A stretch of 64,000 nucleotides of DNA, taken from the NCBI RefSeq assembly GCF_019693215.1, contig NZ_CP081183.1, positions 1,429,226-1,493,225 on the forward strand, in the 5' to 3' direction. The position numbers and the translations under genes were made by a program. The stretch is from Salinarchaeum sp. IM2453. GTDB taxonomy: Archaea > Halobacteriota > Halobacteria > Halobacteriales > Salinarchaeaceae. The notes beneath the pieces were generated by a model. It was not told where the DNA came from. It did no database searches and saw only the letters and a list, made by a program, of their open reading frames with translations. Shown in pieces: positions 44,359-53,835 of this stretch. Position 1 is the first letter of the stretch; each line of letters opens with the position of its first letter.

Positions 44359-45567
44359 TCAGGAGTGGAGACGTGCCATTATCTCTGATTCGATGTCGGC
44401 CCTAAATTCGTCAATATCAATCTCTTCGAGCACTGGCACAAAGAAGCCTTCAACTAGCATATCAATTGCTTGCTGTTTTTCGATTCCACGTGATGTTAGA
44501 TATAGTAATTCTTCTTCGTCTACTTGCCCAACTGTGGCAGAGTGACTGGCCTCTGTATCGTGATTGTGAATGATGAGCTTAGGAGATGCATCTGCCTCTG
44601 CATCATCTGAAAGCATCAGCGTATTTTCACGCTGATATGAACTTGTGTCCCATGCGTCTCTTCCGACATCTTGGACACCTTCATACACTGATCTCGCTTT
44701 GTCATCTAACACTCCGCGTGTGACCAAATCGGCAGTTGTGTGTGCAGCTTCATGCCAGACACGAGCATTAACATCAAGATGCTGATCCTCGCGGCCGAAG
44801 AAGGTTCCAACGATCTTTGTCTCGCTTCCGTCTCCGACGAGCTTTGTTTCCACATCTGACCGCGTCAGACGGGAGCCAATATTAGCTTCAATCCAGTTGA
44901 CCATTGCATCGCGCTGAACAGTTCCTCGTTTTAGTGTGTAATTATACGTGTCTTCTGGCAGTGTCTGCAATGATCCGTACTGAACATAGCTGTTCTGCTT
45001 TCCGACAACTTCAACGATATTACTAAAGTATTGACTGTCGGAATCGCCCGCAGCTGTGATACTCTCAAGAATCGTTGCTGATGCTGATTCTTCCGCAACA
45101 ACCAGCGTCTGACTAAACAGCGAAGGAGACTCCATTTCTCCTCTGATCGTTATTTCATCTGCCGTCGTTCCTTCTGGAACGTATACGAATGTTCCCGTCG
45201 TGAACAATGCAGCTGACAGAGCAGTAAAGTAATTCTCAGCCGGATCAATAACACTCCCGAGGTGTTCCTTGAGAAGCTCTTCGTGTTCTTCTAGGGCATT
45301 TTGGAATGACTTGACTTCCACTCCTTCTGGTCCTTCCCGAACTGTTTCTTCTGACTGTGACTGGGCATCGATAAACTTCTCAAAGTCCAGCTCAGAAAGG
45401 TTTGTCCACCGACGTCCTGGAGTTTCAATAACATCCGGTAAGTCGGCCTCATCAAGGGCACTTAATCCATTAAGCCGCATTTCTAATAGCCAGTCTGGCT
45501 CATCGCGAGCCTCTGAAAGCTCCCGAACTGTCGTTTCCGACAGCGTCGATGGTCGCTGTACAGACAT
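44359..45567 (-). CDS. sufD: Fe-S cluster assembly protein SufD
   Basis: A 402-aa SufD. It has the SufB/SufD beta-helix core: FVYVPEGTTADEITIRGEMES (about residue 126), ATILESITAAGDSDSQYFSNIVEVVGKQNSYVQYGSLQ (about 168), WIEANIGSRLTRSDVE (about 223), and C-terminal EEELLYLTSRGIEKQQAIDMLVEGFF (about 350). SufD partners SufB and SufC in the scaffold that assembles 4Fe-4S clusters. Its ATG overlaps the sufB stop by one base (TAATG). Normal length. Confidence 0.96.
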   Translation of the reverse strand: MSVQRPSTLSETTVRELSEARDEPDWLLEMRLNGLSALDEADLPDVIETPGRRWTNLSELDFEKFIDAQSQSEETVREGPEGVEVKSFQNALEEHEELLKEHLGSVIDPAENYFTALSAALFTTGTFVYVPEGTTADEITIRGEMESPSLFSQTLVVAEESASATILESITAAGDSDSQYFSNIVEVVGKQNSYVQYGSLQTLPEDTYNYTLKRGTVQRDAMVNWIEANIGSRLTRSDVETKLVGDGSETKIVGTFFGREDQHLDVNARVWHEAAHTTADLVTRGVLDDKARSVYEGVQDVGRDAWDTSSYQRENTLMLSDDAEADASPKLIIHNHDTEASHSATVGQVDEEELLYLTSRGIEKQQAIDMLVEGFFVPVLEEIDIDEFRADIESEIMARLHS

Positions 45568-46994
45568 TATCCTAGTGATCCCTCCATTTCAAGCTCAACG
45601 AGACGGTTCAGTTCAACGGCATACTCAATTGGAAGCTCTTCAGTGATCGGCTCAATAAATCCTGAGACAATCATCTGCTTTGCATCGTCATCGTCTAACC
45701 CTCGTGACTGTAGGTAGAACACGTCTTCATCACCAATCTTTCCGACCGTTGCTTCGTGAGCTACATCAACTGATGACTCGTTAATTTCCATATACGGCAT
45801 GGTGTCCGAGGTTGATTCGTTGTCAAACATCAGTGCATCACACTCTACTGCTGTTGAGGAGTTCTCTGCTCCTTCACTGATGTGTACAAGGCCTCGGTAA
45901 TTGGTCCGTCCTCCGTCCTTACTGATTGATTTTGACTCGATCGTTGACTTTGTCTTTGGAGCATTATGATATACCTTTGCTCCGGTGTCGATGTCCTGGC
46001 CTTCTCCTGCAAATGCGATTGTAATGTGATTATCGCTTGCGCCTCGGCCCTGAAGTACCGAGGATGGGTATAGCATCGTTGCCTTTGATCCCATGGACCC
46101 AGAGATCCATTCCATCCGGCCGTTTTCTTCAACGAGTGCTCGCTTTGTGTTGAGATTGAAGGTGTTCTTAGACCAGTTCTGTACAGTTGAATACTGCACG
46201 TGGGCATTCTCTTTTACAAACACCTCGACTCCACCAGCGTGGAGATTATGTGCCCCATACTTTGGAGCAGAACAGCCTTCGATGTAGTGTACTTCTGCAC
46301 CTTCTTCTGCGACAATCAGTGTGTGTTCGAATTGTCCCATCCCTTCCGAGTTCATCCGGAAGTATGCCTGAACTGGCATTTCCACCGTAACTCCTTCCGG
46401 AACATACACGAATGACCCACCAGACCACACTGCACCGTGAAGTGCAGCAAATTTGTTATCTGATGGAGGAACACACTTTGTCATGAAATACTCTTTGACA
46501 ATCTCTTCATGCTCCTGTACCGCTTCGTCCATGTTACAAAAGATGACGCCTTTCTCTTCCCACTCCTCTTTCATATTTTGATAGACAATCTCCGACTCGT
46601 ACTGTGCTCCTACCCCGGAGAGTGCCTTCTTTTCAGCTTCTGGAATACCCAGTTTATCAAACGTATCCTGAATATCATCTGGCAGTTCATCCCAGTCGTC
46701 TGCTCCTGCCCGCTCGTCGACATCAGGACGGATATACGGCACAATCTCTTCGACATCAAGCTCCGACAAATCGGGCATCGCCGGCCATCCCTGCGGCATT
46801 GGCATTGCCTCATATTGGCGGAACGCCTTAAGCCGTCGCTCAAGCATCCACTCTGGCTCATCCTTATCCTCGCTGATCATCCGCACGATATCCTCAGTCA
46901 GTCCCTTTTCTGATTTGACTGCTGAGCGCTCTTGTTTTTTGAACTCAAATCGTTTCTCCGTGTCTGTCTCTTGTAGATGTTCTTCTGAACTCAT
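45567..46994 (-). CDS. sufB: Fe-S cluster assembly protein SufB
   Basis: A 475-aa SufB. Core motifs: KALSGVGAQYESEIVYQNMKEEWEEKGVIFCNMDEAVQEH (about residues 122-160), YFMTKCVPPSDNKFAALHGAVWSGGSFVYVPEGV (about 170), AEVHYIEGCSAPKY (about 235), NTKRALVEENGRMEWISGSMGSKATMLYPSS (about 275) and YLQSRGLDDDDAKQMIVSGFIEPI near the end. It is the scaffold subunit on which clusters form. It lies 15 bases after sufC and overlaps sufD, so sufCBD is one operon. Confidence 0.97.
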   Translation of the reverse strand: MSSEEHLQETDTEKRFEFKKQERSAVKSEKGLTEDIVRMISEDKDEPEWMLERRLKAFRQYEAMPMPQGWPAMPDLSELDVEEIVPYIRPDVDERAGADDWDELPDDIQDTFDKLGIPEAEKKALSGVGAQYESEIVYQNMKEEWEEKGVIFCNMDEAVQEHEEIVKEYFMTKCVPPSDNKFAALHGAVWSGGSFVYVPEGVTVEMPVQAYFRMNSEGMGQFEHTLIVAEEGAEVHYIEGCSAPKYGAHNLHAGGVEVFVKENAHVQYSTVQNWSKNTFNLNTKRALVEENGRMEWISGSMGSKATMLYPSSVLQGRGASDNHITIAFAGEGQDIDTGAKVYHNAPKTKSTIESKSISKDGGRTNYRGLVHISEGAENSSTAVECDALMFDNESTSDTMPYMEINESSVDVAHEATVGKIGDEDVFYLQSRGLDDDDAKQMIVSGFIEPITEELPIEYAVELNRLVELEMEGSLG

Positions 46995-47009
46995 AGTTTT
47001 CCTCTAATA

Positions 47010-47927
47010 TTATGCAGTGTTGTAAACTTGCTCGCGAACCCAGTCGTAACCCTTGTCCTCAAGTTCTTTTGCCAGACTGGAGTCACCACTCATTGCAACT
47101 TCTCCATCAAGGATCACATGCACGTGATCCGGCTCAACATAGTCAAGAATTCGCTGGTAGTGGGTAATCTGTAAGATTCCTGTGTTCTGTTCGTCTCGAA
47201 GTGCGTTAATTCCGTTAGCGACATCCTGGAGTCGATCAATGTCAAGTCCAGAGTCGATTTCATCTAGTACCGCAATTTCCGGATTGAGGATGGCCGCTTG
47301 GAGTACTTCATTTTGCTTCTTCTCACCACCAGAGAACCCGGCATTGAGATACCGTCGAGCAAACGACTCATCCATGTCTAGTTGCTCCATTTTTTCTTCG
47401 AGCAGCTGCTGGAATTCTGTAACGCTGACCTCACCTTCGTCTGCTGGCCCTTCCATTGGGGAGGTGTCATATCCTGCATCTTCCTCTTTTTCTTCCTCTG
47501 CTGATGCTTCTTCCTCAGCTTCTTCGTCCTCGAAGAGCTCTTCTCGCTCTTCTAATTTTGCATTCAACGCGGTTCGAAGGAAATTCATCATCGTAACTCC
47601 TTCAATTTCAACTGGATACTGAAATCCAAGGAAGATACCAAGGGCAGCTCGTTCGTTTGGCTCAAGTTCGAGTAGGTTCCAGTCACGCTTGTCTTCTGGA
47701 ATCCCCTCAAACTCATCACCCTCAAGATGTAGTTCAATTGATCCTTCTGTCACTTCATAACCTGGATGGCCAGCAATTACCTTTGCTAGTGTGGATTTTC
47801 CACTTCCATTTGGCCCCATAAGCGCGTGAATCTCTCCTGAGCTGACTGTCAGGTCAACCCCTCGTAGGATCTTCTCGTTTTCTTCTGCAACGTTAGCGTG
47901 AAGATTTGATATCTCAAGTTGTGCCAT
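47010..47927 (-). CDS. sufC: Fe-S cluster assembly ATPase SufC
   Basis: A 305-aa ABC-type ATPase. Walker [27 protein letters not shown] (about residues 37-60), the signature [16 protein letters not shown] (about 208) and Walker [19 protein letters not shown] (about 230) are clear. An acidic insertion of some 45 residues with the run [18 protein letters not shown] (about 150-168) precedes the signature, making the protein longer than bacterial SufC; such inserts are typical of haloarchaea. It is the first gene of sufCBD. Confidence 0.97.
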   Translation of the reverse strand: MAQLEISNLHANVAEENEKILRGVDLTVSSGEIHALMGPNGSGKSTLAKVIAGHPGYEVTEGSIELHLEGDEFEGIPEDKRDWNLLELEPNERAALGIFLGFQYPVEIEGVTMMNFLRTALNAKLEEREELFEDEEAEEEASAEEEKEEDAGYDTSPMEGPADEGEVSVTEFQQLLEEKMEQLDMDESFARRYLNAGFSGGEKKQNEVLQAAILNPEIAVLDEIDSGLDIDRLQDVANGINALRDEQNTGILQITHYQRILDYVEPDHVHVILDGEVAMSGDSSLAKELEDKGYDWVREQVYNTA

Positions 47928-48254
47928 GCTGTTGTTGGTAAATAGGACTTACCCCACATATGACTTTCGTATTATCTAAAAATCTATCTTCGTTGTTGAA
48001 AAATCGTTTTCGTGATCGATAAAAAATATATGCGATTTAGATGGGATATAATTATATATTCTTTATAAAATCTTTATACTAACAGACTATTGCCGTTTAT
48101 AGCTTAGTGATCGGTCTGCCATTGTCTCGCATATGTTTATTTAATACCTTGATCTTCCGCACACTAAAATATCAGCACTGAGGAGATTTAGTTGCTTTAT
48201 CGAACTCATGACTCACCGGTTGGGCGGTCAGAAATTTTATGCTAAGCCATCAAC
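47928..48254. other. AT-rich intergenic region upstream of sufC and beyond polB
   Basis: No gene is seen. The region 47960-48080 is very AT-rich with several TATA-like runs (for example AATTATATATTC near 48050) that could serve sufC or an antisense transcript. The polB 3' end enters at 48255. Confidence 0.45.
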
Positions 48255-51200
48255 TCACATAAACTGTCCAAGCCCTGTCTGCTCTTGGCCACTCTTGACT
48301 TCCTGCCATGATATCTCAAGTGCTTCAAGAATACGTTCAATTGGCCCTTTTAAGGTTTTGTCCAGCATTTTTTCCCAGTCAATTTCGAACTCTTCGGGAA
48401 GTTGATCAGCATACTCAAAGCAGATTACATCTGGATTCTGCTTGAATTCTCTGTATATCTCATTTTCTTGTGGATCAAAACCATGTTCTTGTTCCATTCG
48501 CTGGAAGAACTCAGCGTGAACGCCCTCTAAGTATATTCGTTTTGGCTTGCTCCCTCGTCCAAAGTTCGTTCCGAGTAACTCGTTTGCGTACCGAGCTCCT
48601 CGCACTTGTGCCGTATCTGTATCGTAGCTATCTAACCGCTTTCCGATACCACCTGGAATTGCAATTTCTTCAGGATCGACCTTTCCTCCTTGGAAGTCAT
48701 CGATTACCGAGTGTACGTATGACTTTACTTCGTCAATATCTTCGCCTTTAACAATCATATCAATGACTTCGAGCTGAACTTCTTTTGTGATTGATGCGAT
48801 GTCTGACCGCTGGTACTCGAAGCCGGTGATATCGATATCATCAACATCCTTTCCTTCTTTCCAAATGATATGTCCGGCATACCGTTTCTTTTTGCCTGCT
48901 TGGAAGAAGCGCCGATATAGCTTTTCAAACTCTATTTGGAACCGATGTGCGTGTGCGTTAAGCTCCTCTTTTGCAAATATATCGTATGACTTGTTGATGT
49001 GCTTTTCAATATCAAACGATCTCTCAATTGCTTTTTCTTTCTCTACGTTCTCACCAAGCTCTAGCATCACACTATCTGTGTTGTGCAGTACAATCCCTCC
49101 GACACCATCGACGAAATTATTATTTTTCTTCACCTCCAGATCATACACTTCTGTTAGCTCTGTCGTTTCTCGCGTTTCTAGCGTCGGTGTTGCTTCCTTT
49201 ATTCGTGACCTTCCGATGACAATCCGGTAACGGTCGGATTCAGTATCTTGATCGTACGTGTGATCAATATTGTTAGCAATGAGTAGGTATGATACTCCGG
49301 CTGCGCAGACTTGACTTGTAGTCTCAAACACTCGTCCCGTAAGTGACGACTTCGATTCTGTAGCCTTGTTTGCTGTATCTGTTACTAGCTTAAGAAATCG
49401 TTTTTGCTGTTTTACTGGTGCGTTAAGTATGAACGACGGTACTTGTTTTTCTGTCTCATCTTCAAATAGTTTCGCACATAGTATTTTGGCATCTCTGTCG
49501 TCGATAACAATATCGTTCTCGACCTTCTGCGTGTTCTGTTTTCCAAAGAGCAGCTCACAGTCTTGGTGTAGTTGTGACCGTACCTCTGTTGGCACGTCTT
49601 CAAACGTTACTGTCGTCGTATTAGCAACTGAACCACATCTGATATACAGTGCTGACACACGCGACAGCGCTGAACCTGCTTCTGTGTCCCAGTTGATCGT
49701 CTTTAGTATCTTCTTATCCTGTGGATTTCTGTCACCTATCTCGTTTCCAGAATTCCCTATTTGATCGTCTTTGTCTTTGAGTAATCTTTTCACATCAACC
49801 TCTGCTTGACTGTTGTCACCGCCTGGTGACGGAATTCGGACGGGAGCATCAACATCACTTGGAGCAGTCTGTGTGTATTTATCTCTGTCTTCAACGATAT
49901 ACGAGTGGTCAGGTGTCGTGACCGAACCTCCATATTCATCTCTTAACTCGACAATCGGCTTATCGGTCTCATGCTTGATGACCCGTTGAATCGGTTGCCA
50001 CTCTGCAGCTCCATCAGTTGTTAGTGACAGTGCCTCCCAGCCGTCAAGTGTCGATCGTTCTTTTCCAGCATGCTTTGTCTTACCTCCATCTGCTGACAGG
50101 ACTGCTTTTCTTTCTGAAGTCTGTGTTGCGATGTCGTACAGCTGACCGATCTGGATGATACGCACACGTTGATCTGGATCCCGAACGACAACTGGGCGGT
50201 CCTCGGTGACACTATCTCCATACACAACTTCATACCCTTCTTCATTGGCAACCGCTTCAGTATGGTTGATCACCTCTCGTCCAGTTGCCGTCACCGCAGC
50301 ACCCATCTCTTTGTCATACAGGCGGAAACGGTCCCAACCCAGTACACCATACAGTGACTGCCCTATCGGTTGGAATTGACCGTTTCGACCTGCTAACAGT
50401 GTGTGGTTGTCCTCAACAGTAACACAATAAACCCCGTTATCTGCTGTACTCTCTGTTACATCAGAATCTGCATCAAATGTTGCTTCACAATCTGTATGTC
50501 GTCTGACTATCCAGTGATTGTCGGCTGAATCATATGAAACGACATCCCCAACATGTGCACATAGCCGTAGTATGTCATCTCGGAGTTGTTTGCTTTCGAT
50601 GGTTACACGTTGCTCTGTTTGGTCTTTTTCCGTAGTGAATATTGTATCAATAAATTGTTGTTTTTGTGTCTCTGATCCGCTGTATACATACTCTGGGATT
50701 CGCCTTTCATTCTCTCTGTGACAGTGACTTCTGATATTCCGACTGACTCTGGGGTCCGTAATGTGTATCTCTCCTTCTTCGATTTTATACTCAGCAGTCA
50801 CCGCTTGCACCGACCCAGTGAGAGATGCAGGCGACGACATCTCAATGACTATGTGATCCTTCTTATCTTCATTTGTCTTTGTTCTCCCATAAATGAGATA
50901 TTGAGCCAATACATTCAACCAGTCATTTGTAGTAATTTGACCAGTTGCGGCTTCCTGTGGATATGATGTAGTAACGACTCCTCCGTCTGTAACCTCTTTT
51001 TTGATACCGTTATTCAACTGTGATAGATCTGTATCTTGAATCTGGTCAGGAAGCTGATCTTCATGTTCAATCTGCCAATCTGTTGGTATCTCGTATACCT
51101 GCTGGTCATCGAGATTCCCTGCTTTTGTAAATGTTATATCTGGATTTGCAGTCTCTGCGTTCGGCTCCTGTATAAGCATTCGGTGATTTGACGTCACCCG

Positions 51201-53147
51201 GAAATCAATTGTGTCCGTCTGGATATCAAGTAATTTTCCGCGATATTCTGGATATGCATGCGTCTTAATGACGGGCTTTGTTTCCAGTGTTTTTGTATCT
51301 GGATCAAGTGAGTATACCTCTTCTCCTACCTTAAGATCACGAATATTTTGTATACCATTTGGAGTTAGTACCTCCGTATCTGGCGTGAAGCAGTTCATAA
51401 TCACCTTTACAGCTGCCTGCTGTCGGTCAAACCGCTCGTAGTCCTCTGTCTCAGGGTCGAATTCGTTTCGTTGTTCTTTTTTTGCCTCTCGTTCGTTCAA
51501 CAGTTCGTCGACCATCTCTCGGATGATCCCGTCAGGTTCTTTTCTGAAATGAGTATCATTTGGTGCGATGTATGTATCCTCGCCATATTCCTCAGGATTC
51601 ACCTTTGTTTCTGGCGATGCGTTAATTGTTACCATGCACATCGGGTACAGCGATTTTAAGTCCAGCACACTAACATTTTCTCTAACTCCAGTAATCGGAT
51701 CAAATACTGCTCCCCCCTCGTAGTCTTCTCCGCTATGTTGTCCTTTTGACGGTAGTGCAAAATCCCCGTGTACCTTCTGTAGAACGTAAATATCAACGGC
51801 GTCACCCGGCGTTGTCGCGTCTTCCAACCGACAGCCAACGAAGGACTTGACTTCATTCCAGAATGGGATGATATCTTGGGTTCGATTTAATTCTACACAG
51901 AGCTCAACGTCACGAAGATTATATTCCAGCAGTCGCTCCGGATTTTCTTCCCAAAGGTCCCCAAGGTCTCCTTGGTACCGTTCTTTACCGACGCCCAGCT
52001 CACGTTCACCAACGTCATCTAGCCGGTAAGAATCGAGCTCAGTAAACTTCGTTCGCTGGTATGCATACAGAAGATCAAATACAACGCGTCCTTTGACATC
52101 TGGACCGCCCCAATCCGAACGCCAGACTTCATTTACCCGAGATAGTCGATCAATATCTAAATCATAGTTGGTTCTGTCGTTCAATTCTTCCAGTCTGTCA
52201 AGCAGATACGGTGCGTCAAAATCAGTAAAGTTCCAGCCACTCAGTATATCCACATCTTTTTGCTCAATATATTGAATAACTTCATCAAGCATCTCCTCTT
52301 CCGTCTCATACGACTTGATCTTGATTTCCGTGTCGTCCTGTAGTGGTTGATAGTCAGAGAGTGTGTTTCCAACTTCTTCTATTTCTGTGTCTGGCTTGTA
52401 CAGCCACCCAATGTATTCATCATCGTATGAATCATGAGTTGTCAAACATATAATCGGTTCTTCACCGTCCTCAGGGAATCCGTGCCGATCATCTACCTCT
52501 ATATCTAAAAAGCAAACCCGGGGATCAACGTTGACTGTCGTTGCTGCTACTTCACTGTGGTGAACTATGATTGTACTATCGTCGTCTCGCCGTTTAGGAA
52601 CAGCAATTCCATCGTTGAGTCCCTTATCAATAAGAAAACGATCTGGAAATAGTATATCTGCTTCATAGTGTTCAAAGTCATCTCGAATTCTGCCGACATC
52701 ACGTGGGGTTCGCGTATAAATACGCACGAGCTCGTTCTCACGAATGCTCTGATAAGGCTCCTCATCTTCATCAGTTTCTTCCCAGTCTACGATTGCATCG
52801 TAGTTCAACAGATCTGACTTGTCAACGCTATCCGCTGGAGCGTAAAAGTATGGCTGAAATCCGCGTATTTGAATGTGCTCGGCTGTCCCGTCACCCGTTC
52901 GTCCAAATACGTGAATGATTGGCCGTTCATTTTCTCCCGTTCCTTCGATTGTATAATCTACCTGCGTGATCGATATGGCAATTGTCCCATCTGCTGCTGG
53001 TAGTGAATAGCGCTCCGGATCAATTACCTGTTCAACATTATCCTCATCTGCGACCGCCTTTGCCTCGGCTTTGATTTGATCCGTGTCAGACGCTGAAGAA
53101 CCATTAGTGTCAAAGTCCCCAAGTGACTGCTGTCCCGGGTCAGTCAT
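48255..53147 (-). CDS. polB: Family B DNA polymerase with two inteins
   Basis: The precursor is 1630 aa; removing two inteins (345 and 378 aa) leaves about 907 aa, normal for haloarchaeal PolB. Exonuclease motifs: CFLDIEVDD (about residue 208), SGWNFTDFDAPYL (about 293) and YNLRDVELCVEL (about 410). Polymerase motif A is DLKSLYPMCMVTINASPET (about 490). Motif B KVIMN/SLYG is split by intein 1, and motif C YGD/TDS is split by intein 2. ATG at 53147 (MTDPGQQSLGDF) is preferred because the residues upstream look unrelated. It follows flpA by 58 bases on the same strand. The enzyme is a main replicative candidate, with PCNA also encoded here. Confidence 0.96.
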   Translation of the reverse strand: MTDPGQQSLGDFDTNGSSASDTDQIKAEAKAVADEDNVEQVIDPERYSLPAADGTIAISITQVDYTIEGTGENERPIIHVFGRTGDGTAEHIQIRGFQPYFYAPADSVDKSDLLNYDAIVDWEETDEDEEPYQSIRENELVRIYTRTPRDVGRIRDDFEHYEADILFPDRFLIDKGLNDGIAVPKRRDDDSTIIVHHSEVAATTVNVDPRVCFLDIEVDDRHGFPEDGEEPIICLTTHDSYDDEYIGWLYKPDTEIEEVGNTLSDYQPLQDDTEIKIKSYETEEEMLDEVIQYIEQKDVDILSGWNFTDFDAPYLLDRLEELNDRTNYDLDIDRLSRVNEVWRSDWGGPDVKGRVVFDLLYAYQRTKFTELDSYRLDDVGERELGVGKERYQGDLGDLWEENPERLLEYNLRDVELCVELNRTQDIIPFWNEVKSFVGCRLEDATTPGDAVDIYVLQKVHGDFALPSKGQHSGEDYEGGAVFDPITGVRENVSVLDLKSLYPMCMVTINASPETKVNPEEYGEDTYIAPNDTHFRKEPDGIIREMVDELLNEREAKKEQRNEFDPETEDYERFDRQQAAVKVIMNCFTPDTEVLTPNGIQNIRDLKVGEEVYSLDPDTKTLETKPVIKTHAYPEYRGKLLDIQTDTIDFRVTSNHRMLIQEPNAETANPDITFTKAGNLDDQQVYEIPTDWQIEHEDQLPDQIQDTDLSQLNNGIKKEVTDGGVVTTSYPQEAATGQITTNDWLNVLAQYLIYGRTKTNEDKKDHIVIEMSSPASLTGSVQAVTAEYKIEEGEIHITDPRVSRNIRSHCHRENERRIPEYVYSGSETQKQQFIDTIFTTEKDQTEQRVTIESKQLRDDILRLCAHVGDVVSYDSADNHWIVRRHTDCEATFDADSDVTESTADNGVYCVTVEDNHTLLAGRNGQFQPIGQSLYGVLGWDRFRLYDKEMGAAVTATGREVINHTEAVANEEGYEVVYGDSVTEDRPVVVRDPDQRVRIIQIGQLYDIATQTSERKAVLSADGGKTKHAGKERSTLDGWEALSLTTDGAAEWQPIQRVIKHETDKPIVELRDEYGGSVTTPDHSYIVEDRDKYTQTAPSDVDAPVRIPSPGGDNSQAEVDVKRLLKDKDDQIGNSGNEIGDRNPQDKKILKTINWDTEAGSALSRVSALYIRCGSVANTTTVTFEDVPTEVRSQLHQDCELLFGKQNTQKVENDIVIDDRDAKILCAKLFEDETEKQVPSFILNAPVKQQKRFLKLVTDTANKATESKSSLTGRVFETTSQVCAAGVSYLLIANNIDHTYDQDTESDRYRIVIGRSRIKEATPTLETRETTELTEVYDLEVKKNNNFVDGVGGIVLHNTDSVMLELGENVEKEKAIERSFDIEKHINKSYDIFAKEELNAHAHRFQIEFEKLYRRFFQAGKKKRYAGHIIWKEGKDVDDIDITGFEYQRSDIASITKEVQLEVIDMIVKGEDIDEVKSYVHSVIDDFQGGKVDPEEIAIPGGIGKRLDSYDTDTAQVRGARYANELLGTNFGRGSKPKRIYLEGVHAEFFQRMEQEHGFDPQENEIYREFKQNPDVICFEYADQLPEEFEIDWEKMLDKTLKGPIERILEALEISWQEVKSGQEQTGLGQFM
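49080..50213 (-). other. PolB intein 2, in motif C (378 aa)
   Basis: Inserted between Asp and Thr of YGD-TDS, the catalytic aspartate motif. It begins with Ser (SVTEDRPVVVRDPDQ), has block B GGSVTTPDHSYIV, a central region with a degenerate LAGLIDADG-like stretch (ALSRVSALYIRCGSV), block F VYDLEVKKNNNFVDG and a canonical end GGIVLHN before extein Thr. Acidic residues expected in active homing motifs are missing, so the nuclease is probably dead while splicing residues look intact. Confidence 0.92.
50358..51392 (-). other. PolB intein 1, in motif B (345 aa)
   Basis: Inserted between Asn and Ser of KVIMN-SLYG. It begins CFTPDTEVLTPNGIQNIRDL (block A), has block B FRVTSNHRMLI with the T-x-x-H motif, a central region with weak traces of a LAGLIDADG endonuclease (LNVLAQYLIYGR and QFIDTIFTTEKD), and block F VYCVTVEDNHTLLAG. 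The C-terminus is GQFQPIGQ before extein Ser: Gln instead of the common Asn, and Gly instead of the penultimate His. Boundaries follow from reconstructing the polymerase motif. Confidence 0.92.
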
Positions 53148-53205
53148 GACTGCTCTGTAGGTGCTCCTGTAGTGAAAAACCTCCTCATTGTGCTTTTGCT
53201 CCACC

Positions 53206-53835
53206 TTATTTTGGCGTTGCAATGACCGCTAAATGATCGCTATGATACGGCTCAAGTCGCTGTGTTGACAAAATTTCGTATTCTTCTTCTAATTCTCGCT
53301 TAACAGATGCAAATACTGTCTCTGGATCACCGGTCACATCCTCACTTCGGGCCTTAACAGCAAGGATTAGTTGTCCGTTGTTTTTGAGGAATTTCCGATT
53401 TTCATTAGCAACCTGTGCCTGCCCGCGGGTTGCGACATCCTGTATGATTGTATCGAGGTTTGCCTCAACAATATGAGAGTATGTGTCCGGCTTTCGTGCA
53501 TCTTTAAGCAATGGAAAGACGTTTGATCGCGTTTCTGCGACATCTACAAGATCCTTCGCTGGCCGTGGGGAAAACTCGATAGCGTACACCGGTCCAGCGA
53601 AATCAGCAACATGGCTTACCGTTGTTCCATTAGCTGCGCCCAGATATAGCACAGTATCATCGCCTGCTATCCCCGTATCAACTCCTTTCTCAAACATTGC
53701 TCCAAGCTTTGATCTATGTGGATTCCACTGTCTCCATCCATCGATAACTGGTTCACCATATACAGCCGATCCTTGTGTTGATAATGCCATTTCGCCTCCA
53801 AAATCACGGTACTGAACGCCTTCTGGTAGTGTCAT
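53206..53835 (-). CDS. flpA: Fibrillarin-like rRNA/tRNA 2'-O-methyltransferase
   Basis: A 209-aa fibrillarin: AVYGEPVIDGWRQWNPHRSKLGAMFEKGV near the start, SAM-binding VLYLGAANGTTVSHVADFAGPVYAIEFSPRP (about residues 63-95), and VEANLDTIIQDVATRGQAQVANENRKFLKNNGQLILAVKA. It is the catalytic subunit of C/D box sRNPs, with Nop5 and L7Ae. It overlaps the nop5 stop by one base (TGATG), so the two are coupled. Typical length. Confidence 0.96.
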   Translation of the reverse strand: MTLPEGVQYRDFGGEMALSTQGSAVYGEPVIDGWRQWNPHRSKLGAMFEKGVDTGIAGDDTVLYLGAANGTTVSHVADFAGPVYAIEFSPRPAKDLVDVAETRSNVFPLLKDARKPDTYSHIVEANLDTIIQDVATRGQAQVANENRKFLKNNGQLILAVKARSEDVTGDPETVFASVKRELEEEYEILSTQRLEPYHSDHLAVIATPK

